A stretch of DNA of 64,000 nt from Paludibacter sp. 47-17. Lineage in GTDB: Bacteria; Bacteroidota; Bacteroidia; Bacteroidales; Paludibacteraceae. The position numbers were made by a program, and so were the translations under genes. Below the pieces are notes generated by a model, which ran no database searches, had not been told where the DNA came from, and saw nothing but the letters and a program-made list of their open reading frames with translations. The stretch's first letter is position 1. The number at the start of each line of letters is the position of its first letter. The stretch is from contig MKVT01000009.1 of NCBI GenBank assembly GCA_001898935.1, positions 186,001 through 250,000 on the forward strand, read 5' to 3'. Below are positions 7,973 to 16,986 of the stretch, piece after piece.

Positions 7973-8743
7973 TTACTGAACTTCCTCCTGCAATTCGCCT
8001 AAAATAGAAGGATTGTTCATTAGTTTTTGATAGGCCTCGAGCGAAGCTTTTTGCTGCGATATCTTTTTGCTGACGCCTTTCGCCTGCGCCATCACCCGTC
8101 CCGCGATCAGGAGCCGGGAAGTAAAAACATGCTGATTGGACGCAGCATCGCGCTCCTCGTCGACCTCGAAGTCGTACGGAAGATGGTATTTCTGACACCA
8201 TTCGATAATGCGCGATTTATAATTACGCTCGTCGGTTGCCAGCCGGTCGATATCCACCAGTTTCGAAAACACCCGCTGTTCGACAAAACGTTTGCACTGC
8301 TTGTAGCCATAATCGAGGTAAATAGCCCCCATCAGCGCTTCGAAAGCATTTCCGTAGATATTGCGGTTGGCCGTACGGTTCACGTTCCGCGAAGTCACCA
8401 CCAGCTTATCGAGTCCCATATCCACGGCCAGGCGGTTGAGAAACTCGCGGCTCACCACTTTGGAGCGGGTATTGGTAAGAAAGCCTTCGCGCTGATGCGT
8501 GTAATGATTGAAGAGAATATCGGTAACCACCGAATTGAGCACGGCATCGCCCAGGAATTCGAGCCGTTCGTTGCTGAGCATATGTCCGCGGGCCGAGTGG
8601 GGCGTCGACGAACGATGGCGCAATGCCAGCTGATAATAGGCGAGTTTATCGGGATAAAAACCGAGTATACGGTACAATTGCAAATAAGACCCCTTCCGCG
8701 CACGCGAAAAGAGTCTTATTTTACGCAAGATATACTGTATCAC
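7973..8743 (-). CDS. rnc: Ribonuclease III
   Basis: A 256-residue double-strand-specific endoribonuclease for rRNA and mRNA processing. The signature ERLEFLGDAVLNSVV holds the catalytic acidic residues near position 60. The second metal-binding acidic cluster is in NAFEALMGAIYLDYGY. A double-stranded RNA-binding domain occupies the last 70 residues (YKSRIIEWCQKY through QKASLEAYQKLM). It starts 1 bp after the fabF stop, and the order acpP-fabF-rnc is a common Bacteroidales arrangement, so it is probably cotranscribed with fatty acid synthesis genes. Confidence 0.96.
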   Translation of the reverse strand: MIQYILRKIRLFSRARKGSYLQLYRILGFYPDKLAYYQLALRHRSSTPHSARGHMLSNERLEFLGDAVLNSVVTDILFNHYTHQREGFLTNTRSKVVSREFLNRLAVDMGLDKLVVTSRNVNRTANRNIYGNAFEALMGAIYLDYGYKQCKRFVEQRVFSKLVDIDRLATDERNYKSRIIEWCQKYHLPYDFEVDEERDAASNQHVFTSRLLIAGRVMAQAKGVSKKISQQKASLEAYQKLMNNPSILGELQEEVQ

Positions 8744-8744
8744 T

Positions 8745-10007
8745 TTACTTTACAAATTTTTTTACAATTACGCTCGCGTTATGCCCGCCAAAACCGAAGG
8801 TATTCGACAGGGCCGCATTCACGGTACGTTTCTGAGCTTTGTTGAAAGTGAAATTCAGATTGTAATCGATTTCCGGATCGTCGTCGCCTTCTTCGTGATT
8901 GATGGTAGGAGGAACGATATCGTTCACCACCGACAATACGGCCACTATACCCTCCACCGCACCGGCGGCACCCAGGAGGTGACCCGTCATCGATTTGGTC
9001 GAACTGATATTCAGCTTATAGGCATGATCGCCGAAAACATCCTTGATAGCTTTTGCTTCCGAAACATCCCCCACAGGAGTGGCTGTTCCGTGAACATTAA
9101 TATAATCGATATCTTCCGGCTTCAGGCCTGCATCCTTCAATGCGCGCTGCATCACCAGTTTAGCGCCCAACCCTTCGGGATGGGTAGCCGTGAGGTGATA
9201 TGCATCGGCCGACATACCGCCACCCACTACTTCGCAGAGGATATTGGCGCCACGGGCCAGAGCATGTTCCAGTTCTTCGAAAATAAGACACCCGGCACCT
9301 TCGCCCATCACAAAACCATCGCGGCTCTTGCTGAACGGGCGCGAAGCCGACTCGGGAGTATCGTTGCGGGTCGACAAGGCAGTAAGCGCGTTGAAACCAC
9401 CCACACCCCCCGGAGTAATCGCCGATTCGGCACCCCCGCACACAATTACATTCGCCTTACCCATACGGATATGGTTGAACGAATCGATGAGCGCGTGAGT
9501 CGACGACGCACAAGCCGAAGCTGTCGAGTAATTGGGACCGCGGAAACCATACTGCATCGAAATCAGACCGGCAGCAATGTCCGAAATCATCTTCGGAATG
9601 AAGAATGGATTGAATTTCGGACCATTCTCCTGATTCTGGTAATAAAAACCTATCTCCTGTTCGAAGGTCGTAATCCCACCGATACCGGCAGAAAAAATAA
9701 CCCCTACCTCGTCTTTATCAATCGCGTCCAGGTCGAGACCGCTATGCTCAATGGCTTCTTTGGCTGCTACCATCGACAATTGCGCATAAATGTCCATTTT
9801 CCGGGCTTCCTTGCGATCGAAATGCAGGTTGGGATCAAACTCCTTAATCTGACAGGCAAATTTCGTTTTAAAATTCGTAGTGTCAAATCGGGTAATCGGG
9901 GAAGCACCGCTCTTTCCATTGATAATACTATTCCAGAAGTCCGGAATAGTATTACCAAGAGGAGTAACGGCACCCAGCCCGGTTACTACAACTCTTTTTA
10001 ATTCCAT
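8745..10007 (-). CDS. fabF: Beta-ketoacyl-ACP synthase II
   Basis: A 420-residue condensing enzyme that elongates acyl-ACP with malonyl-ACP. The nucleophilic cysteine lies in STASACASSTHAL, and the two histidines of the Cys-His-His triad in NVHGTATPVGD and SMTGHLLGAAG. The N-terminal RVVVTGLGAVTPLG and C-terminal NTFGFGGHNASVI are typical of FabF. It lies 21 bp after acpP, which encodes its carrier, and 1 bp before rnc. Length is normal and no oddities are seen. Confidence 0.97.
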   Translation of the reverse strand: MELKRVVVTGLGAVTPLGNTIPDFWNSIINGKSGASPITRFDTTNFKTKFACQIKEFDPNLHFDRKEARKMDIYAQLSMVAAKEAIEHSGLDLDAIDKDEVGVIFSAGIGGITTFEQEIGFYYQNQENGPKFNPFFIPKMISDIAAGLISMQYGFRGPNYSTASACASSTHALIDSFNHIRMGKANVIVCGGAESAITPGGVGGFNALTALSTRNDTPESASRPFSKSRDGFVMGEGAGCLIFEELEHALARGANILCEVVGGGMSADAYHLTATHPEGLGAKLVMQRALKDAGLKPEDIDYINVHGTATPVGDVSEAKAIKDVFGDHAYKLNISSTKSMTGHLLGAAGAVEGIVAVLSVVNDIVPPTINHEEGDDDPEIDYNLNFTFNKAQKRTVNAALSNTFGFGGHNASVIVKKFVK

Positions 10008-10028
10008 AATGAAAATTAGGAATAAATA

Positions 10029-10259
10029 TTATAAAGCCTCGATGTATGCGATAGCATCACCTACAGTAGAGATTTTTTCAGCCTGATCTTCAGGAATGGT
10101 GATTCCGAATTCTTTTTCGAATTCCATGATCAGCTCTACCGTGTCTAATGAATCTGCACCCAGATCGTTAGTGAAACTAGCTGTAGGAACTACTTCAGCT
10201 TCGTCAACACCTAATTTCTCAACGATGATAGCTTTTACTTTAGCTGCAACTTCTGACAT
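10029..10259 (-). CDS. acpP: Acyl carrier protein
   Basis: A 76-residue acidic four-helix carrier. The serine in [15 protein letters not shown] is the attachment point for 4'-phosphopantetheine. It carries growing acyl chains to FabF and the other fatty acid synthesis enzymes. It is the first gene of acpP-fabF-rnc and diverges from purN across a 149-bp AT-rich region that should hold both promoters. Confidence 0.97.
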   Translation of the reverse strand: MSEVAAKVKAIIVEKLGVDEAEVVPTASFTNDLGADSLDTVELIMEFEKEFGITIPEDQAEKISTVGDAIAYIEAL

Positions 10260-10363
10260 AATTTTAGTTTTTTAAGTTGATAAATAAAATTTGTTGTTTA
10301 ATTTTGCGGTGCAAAGTAAAGTAATTTTCCCGACATACACTAAAATTTGTCGAAAAAAAAGCT

Positions 10364-10371
10364 TATTTTTG
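10364..10371 (+). promoter_or_regulatory. -7 box for purN
   Basis: TATTTTTG matches TAnnTTTG and lies 37 bp upstream of the chosen purN start. A TTTG at 10346-10349 is nearer than the usual -33 spacing, so only the -7 element is proposed. Confidence 0.45.
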
Positions 10372-10408
10372 CACAAAATGCGATAAATTGAGCAGAATAC
10401 CCTCTTCT

Positions 10409-10978
10409 ATGACCCCAAAAATAGCCCTTTTTGCCTCCGGTTCGGGATCGAACGCCGAGAATATTATCGAATATTTTTCAGAAAGCCGGGAGCTTCTTTT
10501 TCCGATCATTGTATCGAACAAATCCGATGCATTTGTTCACGAGCGGGCCCGCCGGTTAGGGATACCTTCGTACACATTTTCGGCGGCACAATTCCGCGAA
10601 GGTACGGCAATTATTGAATTACTGCAAGCAAATGCGATCGACTTTATAGTATTGGCCGGATTTCTGCTCAAAATCCAGGCGCCTATCCTGCAGGCCTATC
10701 CCAATAAGATTATCAATATACATCCTGCCCTGCTTCCGAAGTACGGAGGAAAAGGCATGTACGGACATCATGTTCACGAAGCCGTGGTGGCTGCTGGCGA
10801 GCGTGAATCGGGCATTACCATTCATTATGTCAATGAGAATTACGATGAGGGGGCTATCATTTTTCAGGCCCGTTGCGAACTTACTCCCTTCGACACACCC
10901 GAAACGGTGGCCGAAAAAGTACATCAATTAGAATATAAATATTTTCCGGAAACAATCAAATCAATTGTTACTTGTTAA
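10409..10978 (+). CDS. purN: Phosphoribosylglycinamide formyltransferase
   Basis: A 189-residue enzyme transferring a formyl group from 10-formyltetrahydrofolate to GAR in purine synthesis. The N-terminal FASGSGSNAEN binds phosphate. The catalytic N-H-D set appears in NIHPALLPKYGG and in SGITIHYVNENYDEG. The ORF track starts at a TTG seven codons upstream, but the ATG at 10409 places the family's first strand (KIALFASG) directly at the N-terminus and fits the -7 box. The last codons fall within one arm of an inverted repeat. Confidence 0.95.
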   Translation: MTPKIALFASGSGSNAENIIEYFSESRELLFPIIVSNKSDAFVHERARRLGIPSYTFSAAQFREGTAIIELLQANAIDFIVLAGFLLKIQAPILQAYPNKIINIHPALLPKYGGKGMYGHHVHEAVVAAGERESGITIHYVNENYDEGAIIFQARCELTPFDTPETVAEKVHQLEYKYFPETIKSIVTC

Positions 10979-11035
10979 TTATCCACCATCAGAGGGAGGC
11001 CGGACAACTGCCCCGTCCGTTAACAAGTAACAATT
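10963..11035. repeat. 16-bp perfect inverted repeat spanning the purN stop codon
   Basis: AATTGTTACTTGTTAA (10963-10978) is repeated as its reverse complement at 11020-11035. The 41-nt loop holds a second 5-bp hairpin, CGGAC/GTCCG, at 11001-11019. The first arm contains the final purN codons and stop. There is no T tract, so it is not a standard terminator; it may protect the purN 3' end or be a small repeat element. Confidence 0.6.
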
Positions 11036-11057
11036 CACCAATTAATAATTTAATAGA

Positions 11058-12158
11058 ATGGCTTTACAATGTGGTATCGTCGGTCTGCCCAACGTGGGTA
11101 AATCGACACTTTTCAACTGTTTATCGAATGCAAAGGCACAGGCGGCTAATTTCCCGTTTTGCACTATAGAGCCCAATGTGGGTGTAATTACCGTTCCCGA
11201 CGAGCGGCTTACCAAACTGGCCGAGCTGGTGAATCCGCGGCAGATTGTACCTACTACGGTAGAAATTGTGGATATTGCCGGCCTCGTGAAGGGCGCCAGC
11301 AAAGGCGAAGGGCTGGGCAATAAATTCCTGGCCAATATCCGCGAAACCGACGCCATCCTGCACGTGCTGCGGTGTTTCGAAAACGACAATATCACGCATG
11401 TGGACGGCAGCATTAATCCGGTGCGCGACAAGGAGATTATCGATACCGAGTTGCAGCTGAAGGACCTGGAAACGGTGGAGAGCCGTATCAACAAAGTGCA
11501 GAAGCAGGCGCAGACCGGCGGCGACAAACAGGCCAAAATCGTATACGACATCCTGCTGCGTTACCGCGAAGCGCTGATGCAAGGGAAATCGGCCCGCACG
11601 GTAGTACTCGACAAGGCCGAACAACCTTATGTGAAGGATTTGTTTTTACTTACCGATAAACCGGTAATGTATATCTGCAATGTAGACGAAGCCAGTGCCG
11701 CCACCGGCAACGCCTATGTGGAGGCCGTGCGGGAGGCTGTGAAAGACGAAAATGCCGAAATCCTGGTCGTAGCTGCTGCTACCGAATCCGACATAGCCGA
11801 GCTGGAAACCTACGAAGAACGTCAGGAATTTCTGGAGGCTGCCGGGTTGGAAGAATCGGGTGTGGCCCGCCTCATCCGCTCGGCTTATAAACTGCTCAAC
11901 CTGCAGACTTATTTTACTGCCGGCGTACAGGAAGTACGTGCTTGGACTTTCCACCGGGGATGGAAAGCACCGCAGTGTGCGGGAGTGATTCACACCGACT
12001 TCGAGAAAGGCTTTATCCGTGCCGAGGTAATTAAATACGACGATTTCGTGACCCTGGGTTCGGAAACCGCTTGTAAGGAGGCCGGCAAGATGGCTGTAGA
12101 AGGAAAAGAATACGTGGTACAGGACGGCGACATCATGCATTTCAGATTTAACGTGTAA
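11058..12158 (+). CDS. ychF: YchF/OLA1-family ATPase
   Basis: A 366-residue Obg-like P-loop ATPase that associates with ribosomes and stress responses. The P-loop is [11 protein letters not shown], and the G3 region reads [18 protein letters not shown]. In place of the GTPase NKxD motif there is NVDE (YICNVDEAS), which in this family shifts specificity from GTP to ATP. A helical domain follows the G-domain core, and a TGS domain forms the C-terminus ([20 protein letters not shown] through [13 protein letters not shown]). It appears to be a monocistronic unit closed by a strong terminator. Confidence 0.95.
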   Translation: MALQCGIVGLPNVGKSTLFNCLSNAKAQAANFPFCTIEPNVGVITVPDERLTKLAELVNPRQIVPTTVEIVDIAGLVKGASKGEGLGNKFLANIRETDAILHVLRCFENDNITHVDGSINPVRDKEIIDTELQLKDLETVESRINKVQKQAQTGGDKQAKIVYDILLRYREALMQGKSARTVVLDKAEQPYVKDLFLLTDKPVMYICNVDEASAATGNAYVEAVREAVKDENAEILVVAAATESDIAELETYEERQEFLEAAGLEESGVARLIRSAYKLLNLQTYFTAGVQEVRAWTFHRGWKAPQCAGVIHTDFEKGFIRAEVIKYDDFVTLGSETACKEAGKMAVEGKEYVVQDGDIMHFRFNV

Positions 12159-12200
12159 CGCAACCGACACCCGACTTTTTTGGCGTTCAGCACGCTTGTT

Positions 12201-12238
12201 CCCCCGGAAGTTAGCTCTAACTTCCGGGGGATTTTTTT
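12201..12238 (+). terminator. Rho-independent terminator after ychF
   Basis: CCCCCGGAAGTTA and TAACTTCCGGGGG form a 13-bp perfect stem with a 4-nt loop, followed by ATTTTTTT. The 213 bp that follow (to 12451) are AT-rich leader DNA in which no gene or clear site was seen. Confidence 0.9.
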
Positions 12239-12451
12239 ATACTATGCTGTTAATCTGGTTTTTTGACCTAAAAATAACGATAAATTAAAATTATTTTGTT
12301 ATAGGTTCAATTTGTTTACTAATGTTCGTTATATACAATGTTTATATGAAAGATATCGGTATAAAACGTACGATTATTGTTTTTTTCTTCAGTTTGTCCA
12401 AAAAAAGAATAAAAACACAGAATTAAACCTGCAGAATAATAGAAATTTATC

Positions 12452-12459
12452 TATATTTG
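12452..12459 (+). promoter_or_regulatory. -7 box for the large T9SS protein gene
   Basis: TATATTTG matches TAnnTTTG. Transcription would start near 12465, downstream of the GTG chosen by the ORF track, which supports the ATG at 12482 as the start. No TTG-type -33 is evident. Confidence 0.5.
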
Positions 12460-12481
12460 TAACGTGTTTTCCAAAAACAAG

Positions 12482-15400
12482 ATGAGAATGGGTTATAAAA
12501 ATTACTTCCTTAGCTTAACTCTGCTTATTTGCAGTACATTTCTGTATGGGCAAGAGAAGGTACAGACCGTTGCCGGGAGTACCGGGACGAACGCCCGGAC
12601 ATCCTTCTCCCTAACCCTCGGAACTGCTCCACAAGCCGGAAACACTCTGATCGCGGTCATTTCGGGCAGAACGACTACTCAAAACAATGTGACCAGCATT
12701 ACACAGACCGGTGTAACATGGACAAGAGCTGTATCCAGAGCGAATACTACAAATGTCAATATTGAAATCTGGTATACTACGGCCATTCAAAGCAATGCAA
12801 GCCCTTCTATCACATTTAGTCAGGGATTGGCCCGCACGGCCGTATCGGTAATAGAATACAGCGGACTGGTTTATAATACTACTCCTCTCGACCGGACTGC
12901 CAGCAATTACGGCAACAATTCCACCCCTTCTACAGGAACTACTTCAATCACCACGGCCAGTCGTGAAGTATGGATTGGAGGTATTGGCTTAAGTAGCAGC
13001 AGCTACAACCTTACCAACATCAGCAACAGCTTCACGTCGATTGGTGCCGTTAGCTCAACCAACGGTACTGCTACCAATAACGCCAGGGTTTTTTCGCTGG
13101 AAAAAATTGTAACCGCAACGGGCCAGGCGTATACCGGCGGGAATACTACTTCGTCGAGATGGGCAGGCGCTATAGCCACTTTCAGAATTCAGGAAGCTTC
13201 TATTTCCAGCTTCACACCCTCCGTCGTGTATGCGGGCGGAGGCGCTACCATTACCATTAACGGCGCTGGTTTTACTAATGTCACCGCAGTGCGTTTCAAT
13301 GGCGTAAGTGCGACATCTTTTACGGTGAACAGCAGCACACAACTAACCGCAACGGTTCCTGCAGCGGCCACCAGCGGGACCATTACCGTAGAAACCACCT
13401 ATGCCGGAACGGCCGTCAGCCCCTCATCGCTTACTATCTGGGACATCCCTCAGCCTACTGCCGTAATTACCAACACTTCCTGCCCTTTGAGCTCCGACGG
13501 CGCCGTTACGCCCGACAACATCCCTACGGCCCTGAACTTTAATTCGCTCGATGTAAACACCGGAGGAACATTGTTAAACGGCCTCACCGCTTTTACTCTC
13601 GAGGGATGGATAAAAACAACCGCCTACAACCGCAACAGTTTCTTCGGGCAAAACGATGCTGTTGAATTCGGATTTACCGCGAGCGGCGAACTGGAGCTTT
13701 GGTCGGAAGGACTGAGGCTTGCCGCCATTACAAGCGGTTCGCCCTATCCGAAAGATGGGGAATGGCATCACGTGGCAGGAGTCGGAAACGGTAGTTCGTT
13801 GAGAATTTACATAGACGGAGTGCTGGTTGTTACCCAAACGCACGGAGCGTTGACAGCTCCTGTCAATTACGGAAGTTCGACCTATAACACACGCCTCGGC
13901 GCTTATGTATGGGGCACAACCGCCGATTACTTCAACGGTCAAATGGCCAAAGCAGGCTTCTGGAACCAGGAACTGACTCCTGCTCAAATCGCCAATCTGG
14001 CTCAGGAGCTTCATCAGTACAGTAATACCGACACGGGATTAATTGCCGGATTTAACTTTTTCGAAGGCAGCGGATCAACGCTTTCGCACGTACCTTCGGG
14101 CAACGCAGCAACCATGACCGGGACGCCTACCTGGTCCGAGCTCTTTGAATATAGCTGGACAAGAAACGGAGGCGGATTTACATCGACTTCAAAAAATATC
14201 AGCGGCATTCCGACCGGAACTTACAATTTGTCGGTTTCGGGGAGTACGACCAACGGAGCAAACAGTTTCGTGGTAACCACCGATGCCACTCAACTGGAAT
14301 GGCTCGGCTACACCACCGACTGGAACACCGCCTCCAACTGGCAGTGCGGAGTAATCCCCACCACCGACACCGACGTATTGATTCCAACCTATCCCGTGGG
14401 AGGCAACCAGCCTACCATCGGATCGGCAGGAGCCGTGTGCCGCGATATCACCATCAGCAACGGAGCCATGGTCAGCCTGGGAGGAGCATATAATTTTGCT
14501 ATTTACAACAATCTGACCAACAACGGTGTTTTAAAGATCGAGACCGGCACCGTAACGGTAGCGGGAACTATTGCAAACGATACCATATTCACCAAAAACA
14601 GTGTACCCGTGAAAACGAGCTATCCGGGAACCGTGATTTACAACGGCACTGCTGCACAGACGCTCATCAACAATGCCACTTATACCACATTGGTAATCGA
14701 CAATACCACCGGAGTCTATCTTCCGGCATCCAGCCACAACACAGCAACCAGTCTGATCATCAACACAGGGGCTTATCTTGAAATCGGAACCGGCCGGGCC
14801 ATAACAGCCGCCACGGTTACCAACCACGCGGGCGCCGGAGGTCTGAGGCTGAAATCGGATTCCAATGTACCCAACGGGAGCCTGATCTTCGGCAACCCGG
14901 TGGGGAACCCGGTAGAGGCTACAGTCGAAATGTATTCGAAAGCCTTCAAATCGACCACGCCGGTGGCCGGACAGTATTATAAATGGCAATACTTCGGCAT
15001 ACCTCTGCGCACGCTGGCCACCGCGTCGCCCACTTTCGACGGATCGTTTGTACGCAAGTACGATGCAACCGGCAAAGTCGACCTGGGCAACAGCAATTTC
15101 GGAGCAAAGTGGGACGCACTGAACAACATGTCGGCGCTCGCTTCGTTCGACGGTTACGAAATCACGCACGACTCGCCGCGCACCATCGTGTACCAGGGAA
15201 TACTTGAAAACGGCAATTTCGTCAGGAACTCGGGCAATCCTCTGATTTATTATCCCAATGCAGCGTATCCGGGACATCACCTGTTTGCAAATTCCTACAC
15301 GGCGGCCATCGGCATTGCGGGAATTAATTTCGGCGCCGAAACAGAAGCAACGGTATACCTTTATAATACGGGAAGTTATGGCGACTGGGTTACCGAAGGC

Positions 15401-16291
15401 TATGGCACCAGCGATGGCGGAGTAACCGGACAATACGTGGCCATACCGAAAAACCTGGCCAATCCGACCATCCCTTCGGGACTTCCGCGCGAAATCCCCT
15501 CCATGCAAGGCTTTGTGATCCGGAAACTACATCAGGATACCAGTAATCCGGGCACTTTCACTGTAGAAATACCGTATAGTACGGTTGCCGGGAAAAACAC
15601 TACTGTTCAACGAATGGCAACCAACGACTCCATTCGTCCTGCGCCGCTGCCTGCTTTGTATCTGGATGTAAAAGATACCCGATCGACCGACCGGCTGTGG
15701 ATTTTCATGAACGACACGTGCAGCAAGAGCTTCGATAATGGCTGGGATGGCGAAAAGCTCATGAGTAAAACGGACGCCCCGCAACTGTTCGCTCTGATGC
15801 CCGACCGCAACTACCAGGTATTTACAACCAATTCGATCCGGAATGTACTGATCGGTTTTATGACCGGCAAGGAACAACACTACGAATTGGTCGTTACGCA
15901 CCGGGAAACCGGCGGGCTGTACCCCGAAGGTATTTTCCTGGACGATCTGGTAACCGGTACCCGCACCGATATCTCGGCCGATGGAACACGCTACAGCTTT
16001 ACAGCCTCGGCCAGCGATCCGGTGAAACGGTTCCTGATACGAATCGGGAACTCGGACGAAAAGGTTGAAATTTCGGACGATATAATGGTATACGCCATCA
16101 ACAACAAGCTTACTATCGGCAACTATTCGGCTCACGACCAAACGGTCAAGGTGTACGATACCCTCGGACGATTGCAGTTTACGGCCATGGTGGCTAAAGG
16201 CGAACAATACCAGCGCCGTACGGGTCTTTCAGCCGGCGAATACATCATTCAGTTCTCGTCGGGAAAATCGCACAAACTTAGAATGAACTAA
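12482..16291 (+). CDS. T9SS-sorted multidomain surface protein (IPT/TIG and LamG domains)
   Basis: A 1,269-residue protein from the ATG at 12482. A signal peptide (YFLSLTLLICSTFLYG) is followed by a Ser/Thr-rich beta domain (about 20-235). Next come an IPT/TIG fold (about 240-320, SSFTPSVVYAGGGATITINGAG) and a LamG/concanavalin-like domain (about 350-560, with FTLEGWIKTT and GEWHHVAGVGNGSSLRIYIDG). The following stretch resembles the repeat-rich stalk of the T9SS proteins at 43-56 kb. The last 75 residues look like a T9SS type A sorting domain (VKVYDTLGRL, then LSAGEYIIQF). It should be exported across the outer membrane and attached to the surface, possibly binding carbohydrate through LamG. 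No catalytic domain was recognised. It is followed after 5 bp by a small membrane protein gene. Confidence 0.8.
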   Translation: MRMGYKNYFLSLTLLICSTFLYGQEKVQTVAGSTGTNARTSFSLTLGTAPQAGNTLIAVISGRTTTQNNVTSITQTGVTWTRAVSRANTTNVNIEIWYTTAIQSNASPSITFSQGLARTAVSVIEYSGLVYNTTPLDRTASNYGNNSTPSTGTTSITTASREVWIGGIGLSSSSYNLTNISNSFTSIGAVSSTNGTATNNARVFSLEKIVTATGQAYTGGNTTSSRWAGAIATFRIQEASISSFTPSVVYAGGGATITINGAGFTNVTAVRFNGVSATSFTVNSSTQLTATVPAAATSGTITVETTYAGTAVSPSSLTIWDIPQPTAVITNTSCPLSSDGAVTPDNIPTALNFNSLDVNTGGTLLNGLTAFTLEGWIKTTAYNRNSFFGQNDAVEFGFTASGELELWSEGLRLAAITSGSPYPKDGEWHHVAGVGNGSSLRIYIDGVLVVTQTHGALTAPVNYGSSTYNTRLGAYVWGTTADYFNGQMAKAGFWNQELTPAQIANLAQELHQYSNTDTGLIAGFNFFEGSGSTLSHVPSGNAATMTGTPTWSELFEYSWTRNGGGFTSTSKNISGIPTGTYNLSVSGSTTNGANSFVVTTDATQLEWLGYTTDWNTASNWQCGVIPTTDTDVLIPTYPVGGNQPTIGSAGAVCRDITISNGAMVSLGGAYNFAIYNNLTNNGVLKIETGTVTVAGTIANDTIFTKNSVPVKTSYPGTVIYNGTAAQTLINNATYTTLVIDNTTGVYLPASSHNTATSLIINTGAYLEIGTGRAITAATVTNHAGAGGLRLKSDSNVPNGSLIFGNPVGNPVEATVEMYSKAFKSTTPVAGQYYKWQYFGIPLRTLATASPTFDGSFVRKYDATGKVDLGNSNFGAKWDALNNMSALASFDGYEITHDSPRTIVYQGILENGNFVRNSGNPLIYYPNAAYPGHHLFANSYTAAIGIAGINFGAETEATVYLYNTGSYGDWVTEGYGTSDGGVTGQYVAIPKNLANPTIPSGLPREIPSMQGFVIRKLHQDTSNPGTFTVEIPYSTVAGKNTTVQRMATNDSIRPAPLPALYLDVKDTRSTDRLWIFMNDTCSKSFDNGWDGEKLMSKTDAPQLFALMPDRNYQVFTTNSIRNVLIGFMTGKEQHYELVVTHRETGGLYPEGIFLDDLVTGTRTDISADGTRYSFTASASDPVKRFLIRIGNSDEKVEISDDIMVYAINNKLTIGNYSAHDQTVKVYDTLGRLQFTAMVAKGEQYQRRTGLSAGEYIIQFSSGKSHKLRMN

Positions 16292-16296
16292 ATACA

Positions 16297-16986
16297 ATGA
16301 AAAAGTTAGATAGCCCACTTTTTAACATCATCATTACCATCCTTATACTGGTAGGCCTTTACTTTGCCTATCAATGGGTGTTCGACGAAATTGAGAAAGA
16401 CAGTCTTGGATACGTGGGCACCTCTTCCGAACGAATAAACATCGGCATTTCGGGCGACCATCGCATGAGCGGTTATTCCGGCTCCGGCAACGCGGGCCGA
16501 AGTGGCCGCGGTGCAAAACGGCCTGCTGTCACGGGACTTCCTCCAAGCGCCGATGCTTTTGCTACCGGCATGCTTCTATCGGCTCCTTTCGAAGGGAGCT
16601 CTCTATCGGGAAAAGCTGTAGTACGCCGCAATTATGCGGCCGAAGGGATACAACAACCTATGGTATACGCGGTTCACACCGGCGAAAGTCATTCCAACAG
16701 GACGGGCGCCATGCCGGGTGGCGGGGGAAGTTATATGTTCTTCAGCGGCCGCCGGTCGGCTACAGGATCGCAGCAGGTACGACCACAAGGAGCACTGGCC
16801 ATTGCTCAAAACAACCTCAATCAGACCCAACCTTTCCGGTCGGCCGAAGAAGATCCGCTGGTTCCCCGCAAGCCCGACCCGGGAACCGACCCTACGGGAA
16901 ATCCGATTCCCCTTTCCGATGGAAACTGGATAATGCTGGTGCTGGCCGGAGTGTACCTGGCAGTGAAATTAAAACAAGCAGATTAA
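16297..16986 (+). CDS. Small membrane protein of unknown function, partner of the upstream T9SS protein
   Basis: A 229-residue protein with a hydrophobic N-terminal segment (FNIIITILILVGLYFAYQW) and a second short hydrophobic segment at the extreme C-terminus (WIMLVLAGVYLAVKLKQ). Between them lies a Gly/Ser/Arg/Pro-rich stretch of low complexity with no recognisable domain. The C-terminal pattern, PxxDGxW followed by a hydrophobic run and basic residues, recalls small Bacteroidota proteins encoded beside T9SS cargo; this is from memory and unverified. It starts 5 bp after the T9SS gene, so cotranscription is likely. Its stop overlaps the stop of the convergent DUF4831 gene by 3-4 bp. Confidence 0.65.
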   Translation: MKKLDSPLFNIIITILILVGLYFAYQWVFDEIEKDSLGYVGTSSERINIGISGDHRMSGYSGSGNAGRSGRGAKRPAVTGLPPSADAFATGMLLSAPFEGSSLSGKAVVRRNYAAEGIQQPMVYAVHTGESHSNRTGAMPGGGGSYMFFSGRRSATGSQQVRPQGALAIAQNNLNQTQPFRSAEEDPLVPRKPDPGTDPTGNPIPLSDGNWIMLVLAGVYLAVKLKQAD

